Position numbers and translations under genes: made by a program | The notes under the pieces: generated by a model | Seen by the model: only the letters and a program-made list of their open reading frames with translations | Database searches by the model: none | What the model was told of the DNA's origin: nothing | Shown here: positions 36,374 to 44,860 of the stretch, piece after piece | How positions within the stretch are numbered: position 1 is the stretch's first letter | Layout: every line of letters starts with the position of its first letter | NCBI GenBank assembly: GCA_965222705.1 | Contig: CBDCUO010000042.1 | Coordinates: forward strand, 1 to 64,000 | Direction: 5' to 3' | DNA: 64,000 nucleotides | Source: JAFMDF01 sp965222705 | GTDB taxonomy: Bacteria; Bacteroidota; Bacteroidia; Chitinophagales; Saprospiraceae

Positions 36374-36874
36374 ATGCCTAGAATATGCTTGTTTTTGGGA
36401 TTTTTAATTGCCCTGTTTTCTTGTCATTCTCCGCCAGTAGGCAAAACACAGTTAGCCGAAGATGGAACCGTAGCTGCCCTTTCTTTTGGAGAAGAAATAG
36501 ATCGAAAAGATGCCATTTCTTATGATGAGTTGTTATCCAAAATGGAAGGCAGGGATTCAATCAATGCAAAAGTGACTGGAACGGTAGAAAACGTTTGTCA
36601 GGTAAAAGGTTGTTGGATGAATGTTGCTTCTGACAATCCCAACCGGCCAAGTATGTTTGTCAAATTTAAAGACTATGGTTTTTTTATGCCCAAAGATATT
36701 GCGGGTAAAAAGGTTATCATGGAAGGCTACGCGTTCAGGGAGATAACACCGGTTGATGAACTTCGACATTATGCCGAAGATGAAGGCAGGTCAAAAGAGG
36801 AAATAGCGGCTATTACAGAACCTAAAGAAGAATTGAAGTTTTTGGCTTCTGGTGTTTTGTTATTGAATGAATAG
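36374..36874 (+). CDS. DUF4920 lipoprotein
   Basis: The protein has 166 residues with a lipobox (FLIALFSC at about residue 16). The core 'INAKVTGTVENVCQVKGCWM' and 'FVKFKDYGFFMPKDIAGKKV' fit DUF4920, including the CxxxGCWM metal-site-like motif. An acidic tail follows. These lipoproteins are frequent in Bacteroidota; function unknown. It follows the PqqB-like gene by 73 bases and ends 27 bases before the IS66 target site. Confidence 0.85.
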   Translation: MPRICLFLGFLIALFSCHSPPVGKTQLAEDGTVAALSFGEEIDRKDAISYDELLSKMEGRDSINAKVTGTVENVCQVKGCWMNVASDNPNRPSMFVKFKDYGFFMPKDIAGKKVIMEGYAFREITPVDELRHYAEDEGRSKEEIAAITEPKEELKFLASGVLLLNE

Positions 36875-36893
36875 AGACAAGGTGGTCTATATA

Positions 36894-36901
36894 AAAAGAT
36901 C
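36894..36901. repeat. Left 8-bp target duplication of the IS66 element
   Basis: AAAAGATC at 36894-36901 is repeated exactly at 38424-38431, directly outside both inverted repeats. IS66 elements make 8-bp duplications. Confidence 0.9.
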
Positions 36902-38423
36902 GTAACTATTCAGCACCAAAGGTGCGAATAAAATAAAATTTTTATTTTGTGGGATGCTTCTACCACCAGAGATACAAGATTTAATCAAGACGTTGCCACC
37001 TGAGAGTCAGGCGGTAGTACAAGCAATAGCCCTGATATACGAATCAAAGATTCAACAACTGGAGGGACGCATCAAAGAACTCGAAGACCAACTAGCAAAA
37101 AATAGTACCAATAGTAGCAAACCACCTTCTTCTGATGGTTATAAGAAACCATCGCCAAAGAGTTTACGCAAGAAGACCAATCGAAAAGTCGGCGGTCAAC
37201 GAGATCATAAAGGACATAACCTAAAAGTGGTTGAAAGTCCTGACCAAACGATTTTGCATAAGGTTGAAAGTTGTTCAAATTGTCATCAAGATTTGAGCGA
37301 CCAATTGGTAATAGGTTTAATCAAACATCAAGTTTATGATATTCCGCTTCTGCGGATGTTGATAAGCGAGCATCAATCAGAAGTAAAAGTTTGTACTTGC
37401 GGTTGCCGAAATGTTGGCTTGATGCCTGATTATGCTAGTCACTATGTACAATATGGTCCCAATATCAAAACATTGATGACCTACTTGCAGGATTATCAAC
37501 TCTTACCTTATGAGCGAAGTGCTCAATTGGTATCAGATTTATTTGAACATACTATCAGTCAAGGTACCTTATACAATATTCGCAGCAAGGCTTATGAAGC
37601 ACTAGAAGATTTTGAGCAAAACTTAGAATTGTTTCTATGTGCCGCTACCTTAGCAGGCTTCGACGAAACAGGTCTGAGGGTAATTGCTAAGCTGCATTGG
37701 TTACATAGCTGTTCCACGGATAGTTGTGTACATTACCAAGTACATCCCAAAAGAGGGAGTGATGCCATGAACGATATAGGCATTTTACCCAATTTTAATG
37801 GTATTGCTGTCCATGATTTTTGGAAGTCTTATTACCAATATCAATGTCAGCACGCATTATGTAATGCCCATATTCTTCGAGAACTCATTTTTATCAAAGA
37901 ACGATTTTCCCAAGATTGGACCGAAGATTTAGTCAATCTTTTGCTCAAAATGAAACAGGCTAAACACAAAGCTTTGCTTCAGGGAAAAACAGGATTTTCA
38001 GAAGCGACTTTGAAAAAGTATCGGAATCAATATGATGCCATTATTTTCCAAGGCTTAGCTCAAAATCCTTTACCCAATGCGCCACCAGTTAAGAAAAGAG
38101 GTCGAAAAGCTAAATCCAAACCTCGAAACCTACTGGAACGATTAAAGGGATTTGCTGATGATATTTTGCGATTCTTTTACAATTTTAAAGTACCATTCGA
38201 TAACAACTTTTCTGAACGAGATTTAAGAATGATGAAAGTCAAACTTAAAATTTCGGGTTGTTTTAGAAGTATCAATGGTGCTAAATATTTTGCTAGAATT
38301 CGCTCTTACATCGGTACAGCTCGTAAACAAGGGGTTAATGCTTTTGATGCAATCCGTAGCTTGTTTACCAATAATGCTATTCCTCAAAATTTAATTAGCA
38401 ATCTTTATTGCTGAATAGTTACA
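36902..38423 (+). mobile_element. IS66-family insertion sequence, complete
   Basis: Terminal inverted repeats GTAACTATTCAGCA (36902-36915) and TGCTGAATAGTTAC (38410-38423) are perfect. Length is 1522 bp with a single transposase gene, without the tnpA/tnpB accessory genes of classic IS66. The 8-bp duplication AAAAGATC flanks it exactly, so the insertion is intact and probably recent. It separates the DUF4920 gene from the DUF5682 gene. Confidence 0.95.
36954..38414 (+). CDS. IS66 family transposase
   Basis: The protein has 486 residues. An N-terminal coiled-coil ('IYESKIQQLEGRIKELEDQL') and the Ser/Pro/Lys linker 'NSSKPPSSDGYKKPSPK' are followed by a zinc-ribbon ('CSNCHQ' and 'CTCGC'). The catalytic core carries Asp in 'AGFDETGLRV', Asp in 'VHDFWKSYY' and Glu in 'NNFSERDLRMMKVKLKISGC'. 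The domain order matches TnpC of IS66. It fills almost the whole element. Confidence 0.95.
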   Translation: MLLPPEIQDLIKTLPPESQAVVQAIALIYESKIQQLEGRIKELEDQLAKNSTNSSKPPSSDGYKKPSPKSLRKKTNRKVGGQRDHKGHNLKVVESPDQTILHKVESCSNCHQDLSDQLVIGLIKHQVYDIPLLRMLISEHQSEVKVCTCGCRNVGLMPDYASHYVQYGPNIKTLMTYLQDYQLLPYERSAQLVSDLFEHTISQGTLYNIRSKAYEALEDFEQNLELFLCAATLAGFDETGLRVIAKLHWLHSCSTDSCVHYQVHPKRGSDAMNDIGILPNFNGIAVHDFWKSYYQYQCQHALCNAHILRELIFIKERFSQDWTEDLVNLLLKMKQAKHKALLQGKTGFSEATLKKYRNQYDAIIFQGLAQNPLPNAPPVKKRGRKAKSKPRNLLERLKGFADDILRFFYNFKVPFDNNFSERDLRMMKVKLKISGCFRSINGAKYFARIRSYIGTARKQGVNAFDAIRSLFTNNAIPQNLISNLYC

Positions 38424-38431
38424 AAAGATCT
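38424..38431. repeat. Right 8-bp target duplication of the IS66 element
   Basis: The second copy of AAAAGATC lies 36 bases before the DUF5682 start codon. Confidence 0.9.
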
Positions 38432-38466
38432 TTATCATTTTTCCAACTTCCTAACAACTTTTATTT

Positions 38467-40716
38467 TTGACCACTGTTTTTGGCATTCGACATCATGGGC
38501 CTGGCTCGGCTAAAAGCCTTTTGAACGCTTTGGAAGGGCTGAAACCGGATTGCATTTTAGTAGAAGGCCCGCCAGATGCCAATGAAATTATTGGCTACGC
38601 AGCCAAGGAGCAACTGGTCCCACCAATCGCCCTTTTGGTTTATAATCCAAATGATTTAAAACAGGCAGCTTATTATCCATTCGCTCATTTTTCTCCTGAA
38701 TGGCAGGCTATTCGCTATGGCTTGCGAAAGAACATACCTGTTGAATTTATGGATTTGCCTCGATTCCTGGCTTTTCCTTTGGATAAAAAAGAAAGGGCAA
38801 CTCAACAAAAAATTATTCACTTCAACCAATTGCCTTCTGGTGCCAGGACAGGAGGTATAGAAAAAATTGCAAAAGACCCACTGGGTTATATTGCAAAACT
38901 AGCGGGCTATGAAGATAGTGAACGCTGGTGGGAAATTACTTTTGAGCGCGCGGTCAATGACAGCGAAATTTTTCAATCTATTTCGGATTTAATGGCGGAA
39001 TTGCGCCAAGCAGTTCGGGAAATGTCTTATCGGGAATTGCAGCGAGAAGCGTATATGCGAAAGGTCATTCGAGCGGCGATAAAAAAAGGTTTTAACAATA
39101 TAGCTGTCGTATGTGGTGCTTGGCATGCCCCTGCTTTGGCAGAATGGGAATCTTTTAAAGCGACGCAGGATAATCAGTCGTTAAAGGGTATAAAAAAAAT
39201 AAAAACCCAGTCCACTTGGATTCCCTGGACTTATCAAAGGTTATCGCGTCAAAGCGGTTATAGTGCGGGAGTGATTTCTCCAGCTTGGTACGAATTACTT
39301 TTTGATAAATCGGATGAAGTGGTCATTCACTGGATGTCAAAGGCGGCTCAATTATTAAGGGCAGAGGACTTAGAGGCCTCGGCAGCTCACGTTATAGAAG
39401 CCGTTCGCTTAGCCAAATCCTTAGCTTCTCTGCGAAATTTATCTTTGGCGGGAATTAATGAATTGAGGGAGGCAGCAGTTTCAGCGCTCTGCAATGGGGA
39501 AAAATTACCTTTAGAATTGATTGAGCAACAATTGATTGTTGGTGATAGAATGGGAACAGTACCCGATGAAATTCCAATAATTCCGCTACAGAAAGATTTG
39601 AATCGATGTATAAGATCTGCTCGCTTGTCCAAGGAAAAAAAAGCCTTGGATAAGGTTGAAAAAGTCCTGGACTTAAGAAAGCCAGGGAATCTTTTAGCCA
39701 GCCAACTATTACACCGATTGAACATTTTAGCTATTCCCTGGGGTAGTAAAAAGCCAAACTCTCAGCATACGCTAGGCAGTTTTAAGGAAGAATGGGTTTT
39801 AAATTGGGAGCCTGATTTTGCCATTTTAATTATTGAGGCAGGTATGTGGGGCAATACCGTCTATGAAGCAGCGAGTAATCTTATTTTAGCTACCAAAAAA
39901 AAGCAAAGTACTTTAGCAGGACTAGTCCATTTGGTCGAGCAGGCCCTTTATGCAGATTTAAAGGAGGTAATTGCGGAGCTGACCACTGCGCTTAGCAATC
40001 AATCCGCTTTGACAAAAGATATTTTTAATTTGATGGAAGCCTTGCCTGCTTTGGTCAATATTCTTCGATATGGAAGCAGCCGAAATATGGACACTGCCTC
40101 TGTCAAAATAGTCCTCAACCAAATAATACCGAGAATTTGCATCGGGTTGCCTGGGAATTGTGTTCATATTGACGAAAATGCTACCGCTGAAATTTTCAAA
40201 AAAATGCTTTTGGTCAATCGGGCTATTCACACCCTAAACAAAAAGAAATACATACAATACTGGCACGATACTTTGGAAAGGATTATGGGTATGACTATCA
40301 ATGGCATTTTGGTCGGGATGAGTACTAGAATTTTATTCGATAAAAACGTTATTGATACCGATATTACCAGCACTTATATGCACCTAGCTTTATCCAAAGG
40401 AAGCGAAGCCCTTTTTGGAGCGCAGTGGATAGAGGGATTTTTATATGGAAGCGGTCTATTGCTAATTTACAAGGAAGAGCTCTGGAAGATTTTGGACGAT
40501 TGGGTGAGTGAATTGGAAGAAGAGCGATTCATGGAAGTATTGCCTATATTGAGAAGAACTTTTTCCAGTTTTTCACATTCTGAAAAACACAAAATGATGG
40601 ATTTGGCAAAAAGAGGCAAAACCAAACCTTATTCATTAGTAAAAGAACCAGTGCTGCTCGACCGAGAAAGAGTCGCAAAAGTCCTACCTACTTTAAGATT
40701 ATTGTTGGATTTGTAA
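38467..40716 (+). CDS. DUF5682 family protein, TTG start
   Basis: The protein has 749 residues. Conserved-looking motifs: 'VFGIRHHGPGSAKSLLNALE', 'ILVEGPPDAN' and 'VVCGAWHAPALAEWE', the pattern of DUF5682. The GxxH plus Glu arrangement recalls the TraB/ChaN-like fold (inference). The start is TTG at 38467: there is no in-frame ATG back to the stop inside the IS, and the family begins just before FGIRHHGPG. In other genomes DUF5682 genes tend to be near MoxR-type AAA+, VWA and SWIM-domain genes; none is near here. The IS66 insertion 36 bases upstream may have cut it from its promoter. Confidence 0.8.
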   Translation: MTTVFGIRHHGPGSAKSLLNALEGLKPDCILVEGPPDANEIIGYAAKEQLVPPIALLVYNPNDLKQAAYYPFAHFSPEWQAIRYGLRKNIPVEFMDLPRFLAFPLDKKERATQQKIIHFNQLPSGARTGGIEKIAKDPLGYIAKLAGYEDSERWWEITFERAVNDSEIFQSISDLMAELRQAVREMSYRELQREAYMRKVIRAAIKKGFNNIAVVCGAWHAPALAEWESFKATQDNQSLKGIKKIKTQSTWIPWTYQRLSRQSGYSAGVISPAWYELLFDKSDEVVIHWMSKAAQLLRAEDLEASAAHVIEAVRLAKSLASLRNLSLAGINELREAAVSALCNGEKLPLELIEQQLIVGDRMGTVPDEIPIIPLQKDLNRCIRSARLSKEKKALDKVEKVLDLRKPGNLLASQLLHRLNILAIPWGSKKPNSQHTLGSFKEEWVLNWEPDFAILIIEAGMWGNTVYEAASNLILATKKKQSTLAGLVHLVEQALYADLKEVIAELTTALSNQSALTKDIFNLMEALPALVNILRYGSSRNMDTASVKIVLNQIIPRICIGLPGNCVHIDENATAEIFKKMLLVNRAIHTLNKKKYIQYWHDTLERIMGMTINGILVGMSTRILFDKNVIDTDITSTYMHLALSKGSEALFGAQWIEGFLYGSGLLLIYKEELWKILDDWVSELEEERFMEVLPILRRTFSSFSHSEKHKMMDLAKRGKTKPYSLVKEPVLLDRERVAKVLPTLRLLLDL

Positions 40717-40761
40717 AAAAGCACTGGGATAAACACGTAAAATCGTTTAGAATTTTATTTT

Positions 40762-42057
40762 TTATAGAGCCGTAATAGATGTTTTCATTACATCACATAG
40801 CTTCAATAAATCTTTTTCCTGAATCACATAAGGCGGCATAATATAAATCAAATTCCGAAAAGGACGAATCCAAACACCATTTTGCACATAATATTTCTGA
40901 ACTTTGGCAACATTAATATTTTTATATAATTCAATAATGCCAATGGCTCCTAAAACTCGCACCTCTTTGACTTCGGACAAATTGATAGCAGGGGTAAGTT
41001 CTTTTTTTAAAATGTGCTCTATAGTTCTGATTTGTTGTCGCCAGGGAGTAGCTAGTAATAAATCAATGCTGGCATTGGCAATTGCACAGGCTAAAGGATT
41101 GCCCATAAAGGTTGGGCCATGCATTAATACACCTGCTTCACCAGAGCAGATGACTTCTCCAATGTGCTTAGTGCAGAGCATAGCCGCTAAAGTCATATAG
41201 CCTCCTGTCAATGCTTTTCCTAGGCATAAAATGTCGGGAGATATTTGCGCATGAGCCACAGCAAATAACTCTCCAGTTCGACCAAAGCCCGTTGCAATTT
41301 CATCTGCAATCATTAAAATGTCATATTGGTCGCATAATTTTCTAATAATCGCTACGTATTCTGGTGAATAAATCCGCATGCCTCCCGCCCCTTGTACGAT
41401 CGGTTCAAAAATAAAAGCGGCAGCATTTTGGGCATTTTTTTCAAAAAAAGTTTTTAATGTTACCTTTTCTTTGGTCGAAATTTTTCGGTCAAAACCATTG
41501 ACCGGCTCAGTCGCGAAAAGGTGCTGGGGCATAAAATGCTTAAATAAATGGTGCATCCCTGAAATAGGATCACAAACGGACATCGCTCCGGTCGTATCGC
41601 CATGATACCCCTTTTTAAAGGTCAAAAATTTTGTTTTGTGGCTTTTCCCCAAAGCATGTTGGTATTGAATGGCTACTTTCATAGCTACTTCTACCGAAAC
41701 AGAGCCACTATCTGCTAAAAATATCCGGTCTAAGCCTGCTGGCGTTATTTGAATTAATTTTTTAGCTAATTCAATAGCTGGTTGATGGGTAATACCGCCG
41801 AACATTACATGAGCCATTTTTCCCAACTGGTCTTTTGCGGCTTGGTTTAATAGGGGGTGATTATAACCATGGATGGCTGTCCACCAACTGGACATGCCAT
41901 CTATTAATGCTTTGTTATTATCCAACGTTAGCCGTACGCCTTGGGCGGAAACAACAGGATAGACAGGGAGTGGCTTTGTCAAAGAAGTATAGGGATGCCA
42001 AATATGCTGGCGGTCAAAGTCCAAATCTTCTGATCTAAAGGCTAAATTGTTGGGCAT
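40762..42057 (-). CDS. bioA: Adenosylmethionine-8-amino-7-oxononanoate aminotransferase
   Basis: The protein has 431 residues, a class III PLP aminotransferase. 'DRQHIWHPYTSLTKPLPVYP' and 'LIDGMSSWWTAIHGYNHPLL' are BioA hallmarks. 'LIADEIATGFGRTGELFA' holds the PLP Asp, and the Schiff-base Lys is in 'LCLGKALTGGYMTLAA'. It converts KAPA to DAPA with SAM as amino donor. The start overlaps the bioD end by 23 bases, indicating translational coupling in the operon. Confidence 0.96.
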   Translation of the reverse strand: MPNNLAFRSEDLDFDRQHIWHPYTSLTKPLPVYPVVSAQGVRLTLDNNKALIDGMSSWWTAIHGYNHPLLNQAAKDQLGKMAHVMFGGITHQPAIELAKKLIQITPAGLDRIFLADSGSVSVEVAMKVAIQYQHALGKSHKTKFLTFKKGYHGDTTGAMSVCDPISGMHHLFKHFMPQHLFATEPVNGFDRKISTKEKVTLKTFFEKNAQNAAAFIFEPIVQGAGGMRIYSPEYVAIIRKLCDQYDILMIADEIATGFGRTGELFAVAHAQISPDILCLGKALTGGYMTLAAMLCTKHIGEVICSGEAGVLMHGPTFMGNPLACAIANASIDLLLATPWRQQIRTIEHILKKELTPAINLSEVKEVRVLGAIGIIELYKNINVAKVQKYYVQNGVWIRPFRNLIYIMPPYVIQEKDLLKLCDVMKTSITAL

Positions 42058-42649
42058 ATTTCCTTATTAATTGCTGGTTGATAATTTTGTGTTGTTTGAC
42101 TTCCAAGAAACATTGGGCTTTTGTATATTCCAAAATGAGGTCAAACGTGGCCTGATTTTTCTTACCATTAAAAATAAAACCCAGAAAGGGAATGTTTCGC
42201 TGTTGGAGCAATTGCCAGGAGAGGAGCGTGTGGTTGATATTCCCCAAATAATATTTGGACACCAAGACGACTGGCAATTTCAAATGTTCTATCAAATCAA
42301 TATTTAACTGCTGATGATTGATCGGAACCATTAGCCCGCCTGCTAATTCGATGATTAAATGGTTCTTGGTCTTTGGCAGAGCTAATTGTGCTATATTTAT
42401 TTTGATCTTTTCTAAATCAGCTGAAGCATGCGGCGACATAGGATATTTCAACCGAATTCCTTCTGGATGAATTTTACTTTTCTTATTAGTAATTAAATTT
42501 TTTACCTTATCCGAATCGGAATGCTGCAGATCGCCTGCTTGGATGGGTTTCCAATAGTCTGCTCTCAGCGCTTCACATAAAATAGCAGAGATGATCGTTT
42601 TGCCGATTTCTGTACCAATTCCAGCTACGATAATTGATTGTTGTGCCAT
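42035..42649 (-). CDS. bioD: Dethiobiotin synthetase
   Basis: The protein has 204 residues with a P-loop 'VAGIGTEIGKTIISAILCEA' (GxxxxGKT), 'YWKPIQAGDLQ' and 'LIIELAGGLMVPINHQQLNI'. It closes the ureido ring from DAPA, CO2 and ATP. It overlaps bioF by 25 bases and bioA by 23 bases. Confidence 0.94.
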   Translation of the reverse strand: MAQQSIIVAGIGTEIGKTIISAILCEALRADYWKPIQAGDLQHSDSDKVKNLITNKKSKIHPEGIRLKYPMSPHASADLEKIKINIAQLALPKTKNHLIIELAGGLMVPINHQQLNIDLIEHLKLPVVLVSKYYLGNINHTLLSWQLLQQRNIPFLGFIFNGKKNQATFDLILEYTKAQCFLEVKQHKIINQQLIRKYAQQFSL

Positions 42650-43761
42650 TGCTTGAGTTGCTCAAAAAGGTGATCTATTTCTTCCTCCGTATTATACGTG
42701 TGCAAACAAATGCGAATTCTTTCTGTGCCTTTGGCAACGCTTGGGTAGCGGATAGCCATTGCAGCAATGCCTTTATTTTGGAGGTGCTGCGCTGCTTCTA
42801 TTACTGGCTGGTTGCCAGGAATAATCACAGATTGGATTTGAGAAACAGCGGGGAGCCATTCAAAACTGCTTAGTTGTTTTTTTCGATTTAAATATTGTAT
42901 TAAATGTTGCAATCGCTTGCGTTGGGTATTGGCTATTGGCAAATATCGGTAGCTGCAGTGAATAGCAACTATCTGATGAAAAGAAGGGGCAGTTGTAAAA
43001 ATAAATGGCCTAGAAAAATTGATTAAATAATCCTTTAACCACTGCTTGCCCAATATAGCCGCTCCATGTGCTCCCATCGCTTTTCCATAGGTAACAACAG
43101 TGGCAAAAATGGCGGCTTGCATTTTCAAGTGACAGACTAGTCCTTCTCCTTTTTGCCCAATCACTCCTATTCCATGCGCTTCATCTACTATCAATTTAGC
43201 CTTATATTTTTTGCATAACTGGACCATTTTTGTCAATGGGCAAATATCGCCATCCATAGAATAAATAGACTCTACTACTACAAATTTACTACCTTTTACA
43301 TTGCTCAATTTTAGCTCTAAATCTGCCAGGTCATTGTGTCGAAAACGGAGCCTCTTGGCTTTACTTAATCGTGCGCCGTCTATTAGACTAGCATGGCACA
43401 ATTCGTCCATTATCAAGGTATCTTCTTCAGAAGCAATACAAGAAAGTAAACCCAGGTTTGCTGTATAACCGGAATTAAGAACCAAAGCCGCTTCTACGCC
43501 GTGATAGTAGGCAATATTCGTTTCTAAAGATTCTATGCAGTTATTATTACCGCTTAAAAGGCGAGAACCCGTGGCTCCTGTTTGGGGAGCACCTGTTTTT
43601 TGGATGATCTTTTCAATTTCTTTAATAATATATTTATTCTTCGAAAAGCCTAGGTAATCATTGGAATAGAAATCAATGCCTGTAAGGGCTTTGGGAAGTT
43701 TTCGAAACAGATTTTCCCGACTTCTTCGATGGAGGGCAGCCTCGTATCTATTCATTGGCAT
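42625..43761 (-). CDS. bioF: 8-amino-7-oxononanoate synthase
   Basis: The protein has 378 residues, an alpha-oxoamine synthase. 'DFYSNDYLGFSKNKYI', 'GATGSRLLSGNN', 'DELCHASLIDGARLS', 'VVESIYSMDGDICPL' and 'LIVDEAHGIGVIG' line the PLP pocket. The Schiff-base Lys is in 'VVTYGKAMGAHGAAILG'. It condenses a pimeloyl thioester with alanine. It starts 20 bases after the bioB stop. Confidence 0.95.
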   Translation of the reverse strand: MPMNRYEAALHRRSRENLFRKLPKALTGIDFYSNDYLGFSKNKYIIKEIEKIIQKTGAPQTGATGSRLLSGNNNCIESLETNIAYYHGVEAALVLNSGYTANLGLLSCIASEEDTLIMDELCHASLIDGARLSKAKRLRFRHNDLADLELKLSNVKGSKFVVVESIYSMDGDICPLTKMVQLCKKYKAKLIVDEAHGIGVIGQKGEGLVCHLKMQAAIFATVVTYGKAMGAHGAAILGKQWLKDYLINFSRPFIFTTAPSFHQIVAIHCSYRYLPIANTQRKRLQHLIQYLNRKKQLSSFEWLPAVSQIQSVIIPGNQPVIEAAQHLQNKGIAAMAIRYPSVAKGTERIRICLHTYNTEEEIDHLFEQLKQWHNNQLS

Positions 43762-43781
43762 AGATTGAATTCAACTGCTGG

Positions 43782-44771
43782 TTATTTTAAAGTCGTTTTA
43801 AAGGCTTCACGGGAAGTCAATCCCAATAAATCAAACATTTCCTGGTCGCTCTTAAAGCCAGGATTAGGGGTGGTCAATAATTTATCGCCGGAAAAAATGG
43901 AATTAGCACCTGCCATAAAGCACATAGCCTGTTCTGCTAGGGTCATATCTGTTCTTCCAGCAGATAGTCGAACGATCGATTGTGGCATGATAATGCGGGC
44001 AGTAGCAATCATTCGCACGAGGTCATAAAAAGGCACTTTTTGTTGCTTTTCCAAGGGTGTTCCTTTGACGGCTACCAACGCATTAATCGGGACGGATTCG
44101 GGATGTACTTTCATATTGGATAAGGTATGCAACATACCGATTCGATCTTCGTGAGTTTCTCCCATGCCAATAATTCCCCCCGAACAGATCGTAATATTGG
44201 CTTTTCTGACATTTTTTATAGTATTCAATCGATCCTCATAGGTTCGAGTGCTGATTATTTCGCTGTAATGCTCTTCTGAAGTATCTACATTATGATTATA
44301 GGCATATAAGCCAGCATCCGCCAATTTTTGTGCCTGCCTTTCTGTCACCATCCCTAAAGTACAGCAGACCTCCATACCCAGACCATTGACCGCTTCGACC
44401 ATTTGCAATACTTTGTCAAAATCTCGATTATCTCTGACTTCCCGCCAGGCAGCTCCCAAGCACATTCTGGACACTCCTTTAGACTGGGCATTGATTGCTT
44501 TTTTGACTACTTCCTCCACTTCCATTAATTTATGCACCTTAATATCCGTGTGATACCTGGCTGCCTGTGGGCAATAAGCGCAATCCTCAGGACAACCACC
44601 CGTTTTGACAGAAACCAAACTACTGACTTGTACTTCTCCTGTTTTATGAAATTTTTTATGGATAACTGCGGCGTCAAATACCAATTCTAATAATGGTCGG
44701 TTGTAAATACGCCTGATTTCTTCAGGAGACCAATCATGTCTGATAGATACCTCTTCTTCCAATGCTGTCAT
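43782..44771 (-). CDS. bioB: Biotin synthase
   Basis: The protein has 329 residues, a radical SAM enzyme. The [4Fe-4S] motif CxxxCxxC is in 'KTGGCPEDCAYCPQAARYHT'. 'MCLGAAWREVRDNRDFD', 'YNHNVDTSEEHYSEI', 'CSGGIIGMGET' and 'SAGRTDM' are family signatures, the last with the Arg ligand of the second cluster. It inserts sulfur into dethiobiotin. It is first in the operon bioB-bioF-bioD-bioA; bioC/bioH-type genes for the pimeloyl precursor are not in the window. Confidence 0.97.
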   Translation of the reverse strand: MTALEEEVSIRHDWSPEEIRRIYNRPLLELVFDAAVIHKKFHKTGEVQVSSLVSVKTGGCPEDCAYCPQAARYHTDIKVHKLMEVEEVVKKAINAQSKGVSRMCLGAAWREVRDNRDFDKVLQMVEAVNGLGMEVCCTLGMVTERQAQKLADAGLYAYNHNVDTSEEHYSEIISTRTYEDRLNTIKNVRKANITICSGGIIGMGETHEDRIGMLHTLSNMKVHPESVPINALVAVKGTPLEKQQKVPFYDLVRMIATARIIMPQSIVRLSAGRTDMTLAEQAMCFMAGANSIFSGDKLLTTPNPGFKSDQEMFDLLGLTSREAFKTTLK

Positions 44772-44807
44772 TGAGTATATAGATTAATTGATGTTTTCAA
44801 AAAATGA

Positions 44808-44838
44808 CAAAATTATAAAAATAATTCACTCCACCAAT
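44808..44838 (-). promoter_or_regulatory. Promoter of the biotin operon
   Basis: On the minus strand TAATTTTG (-7, 44808-44815) is preceded after 19 bases by TTG (-33, 44835-44837), both matching Bacteroidota consensus positions. The bioB ATG is 37 bases downstream. The ISL3 element begins 23 bases upstream of the -33. Confidence 0.65.
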
Positions 44839-44852
44839 TCATCCAAATTAAC

Positions 44853-44860
44853 AAATTTCC
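44853..44860. repeat. Left 8-bp target duplication of the ISL3 element
   Basis: AAATTTCC at 44853-44860 is repeated exactly at 46036-46043, the 8-bp duplication expected for ISL3 elements. Confidence 0.9.
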
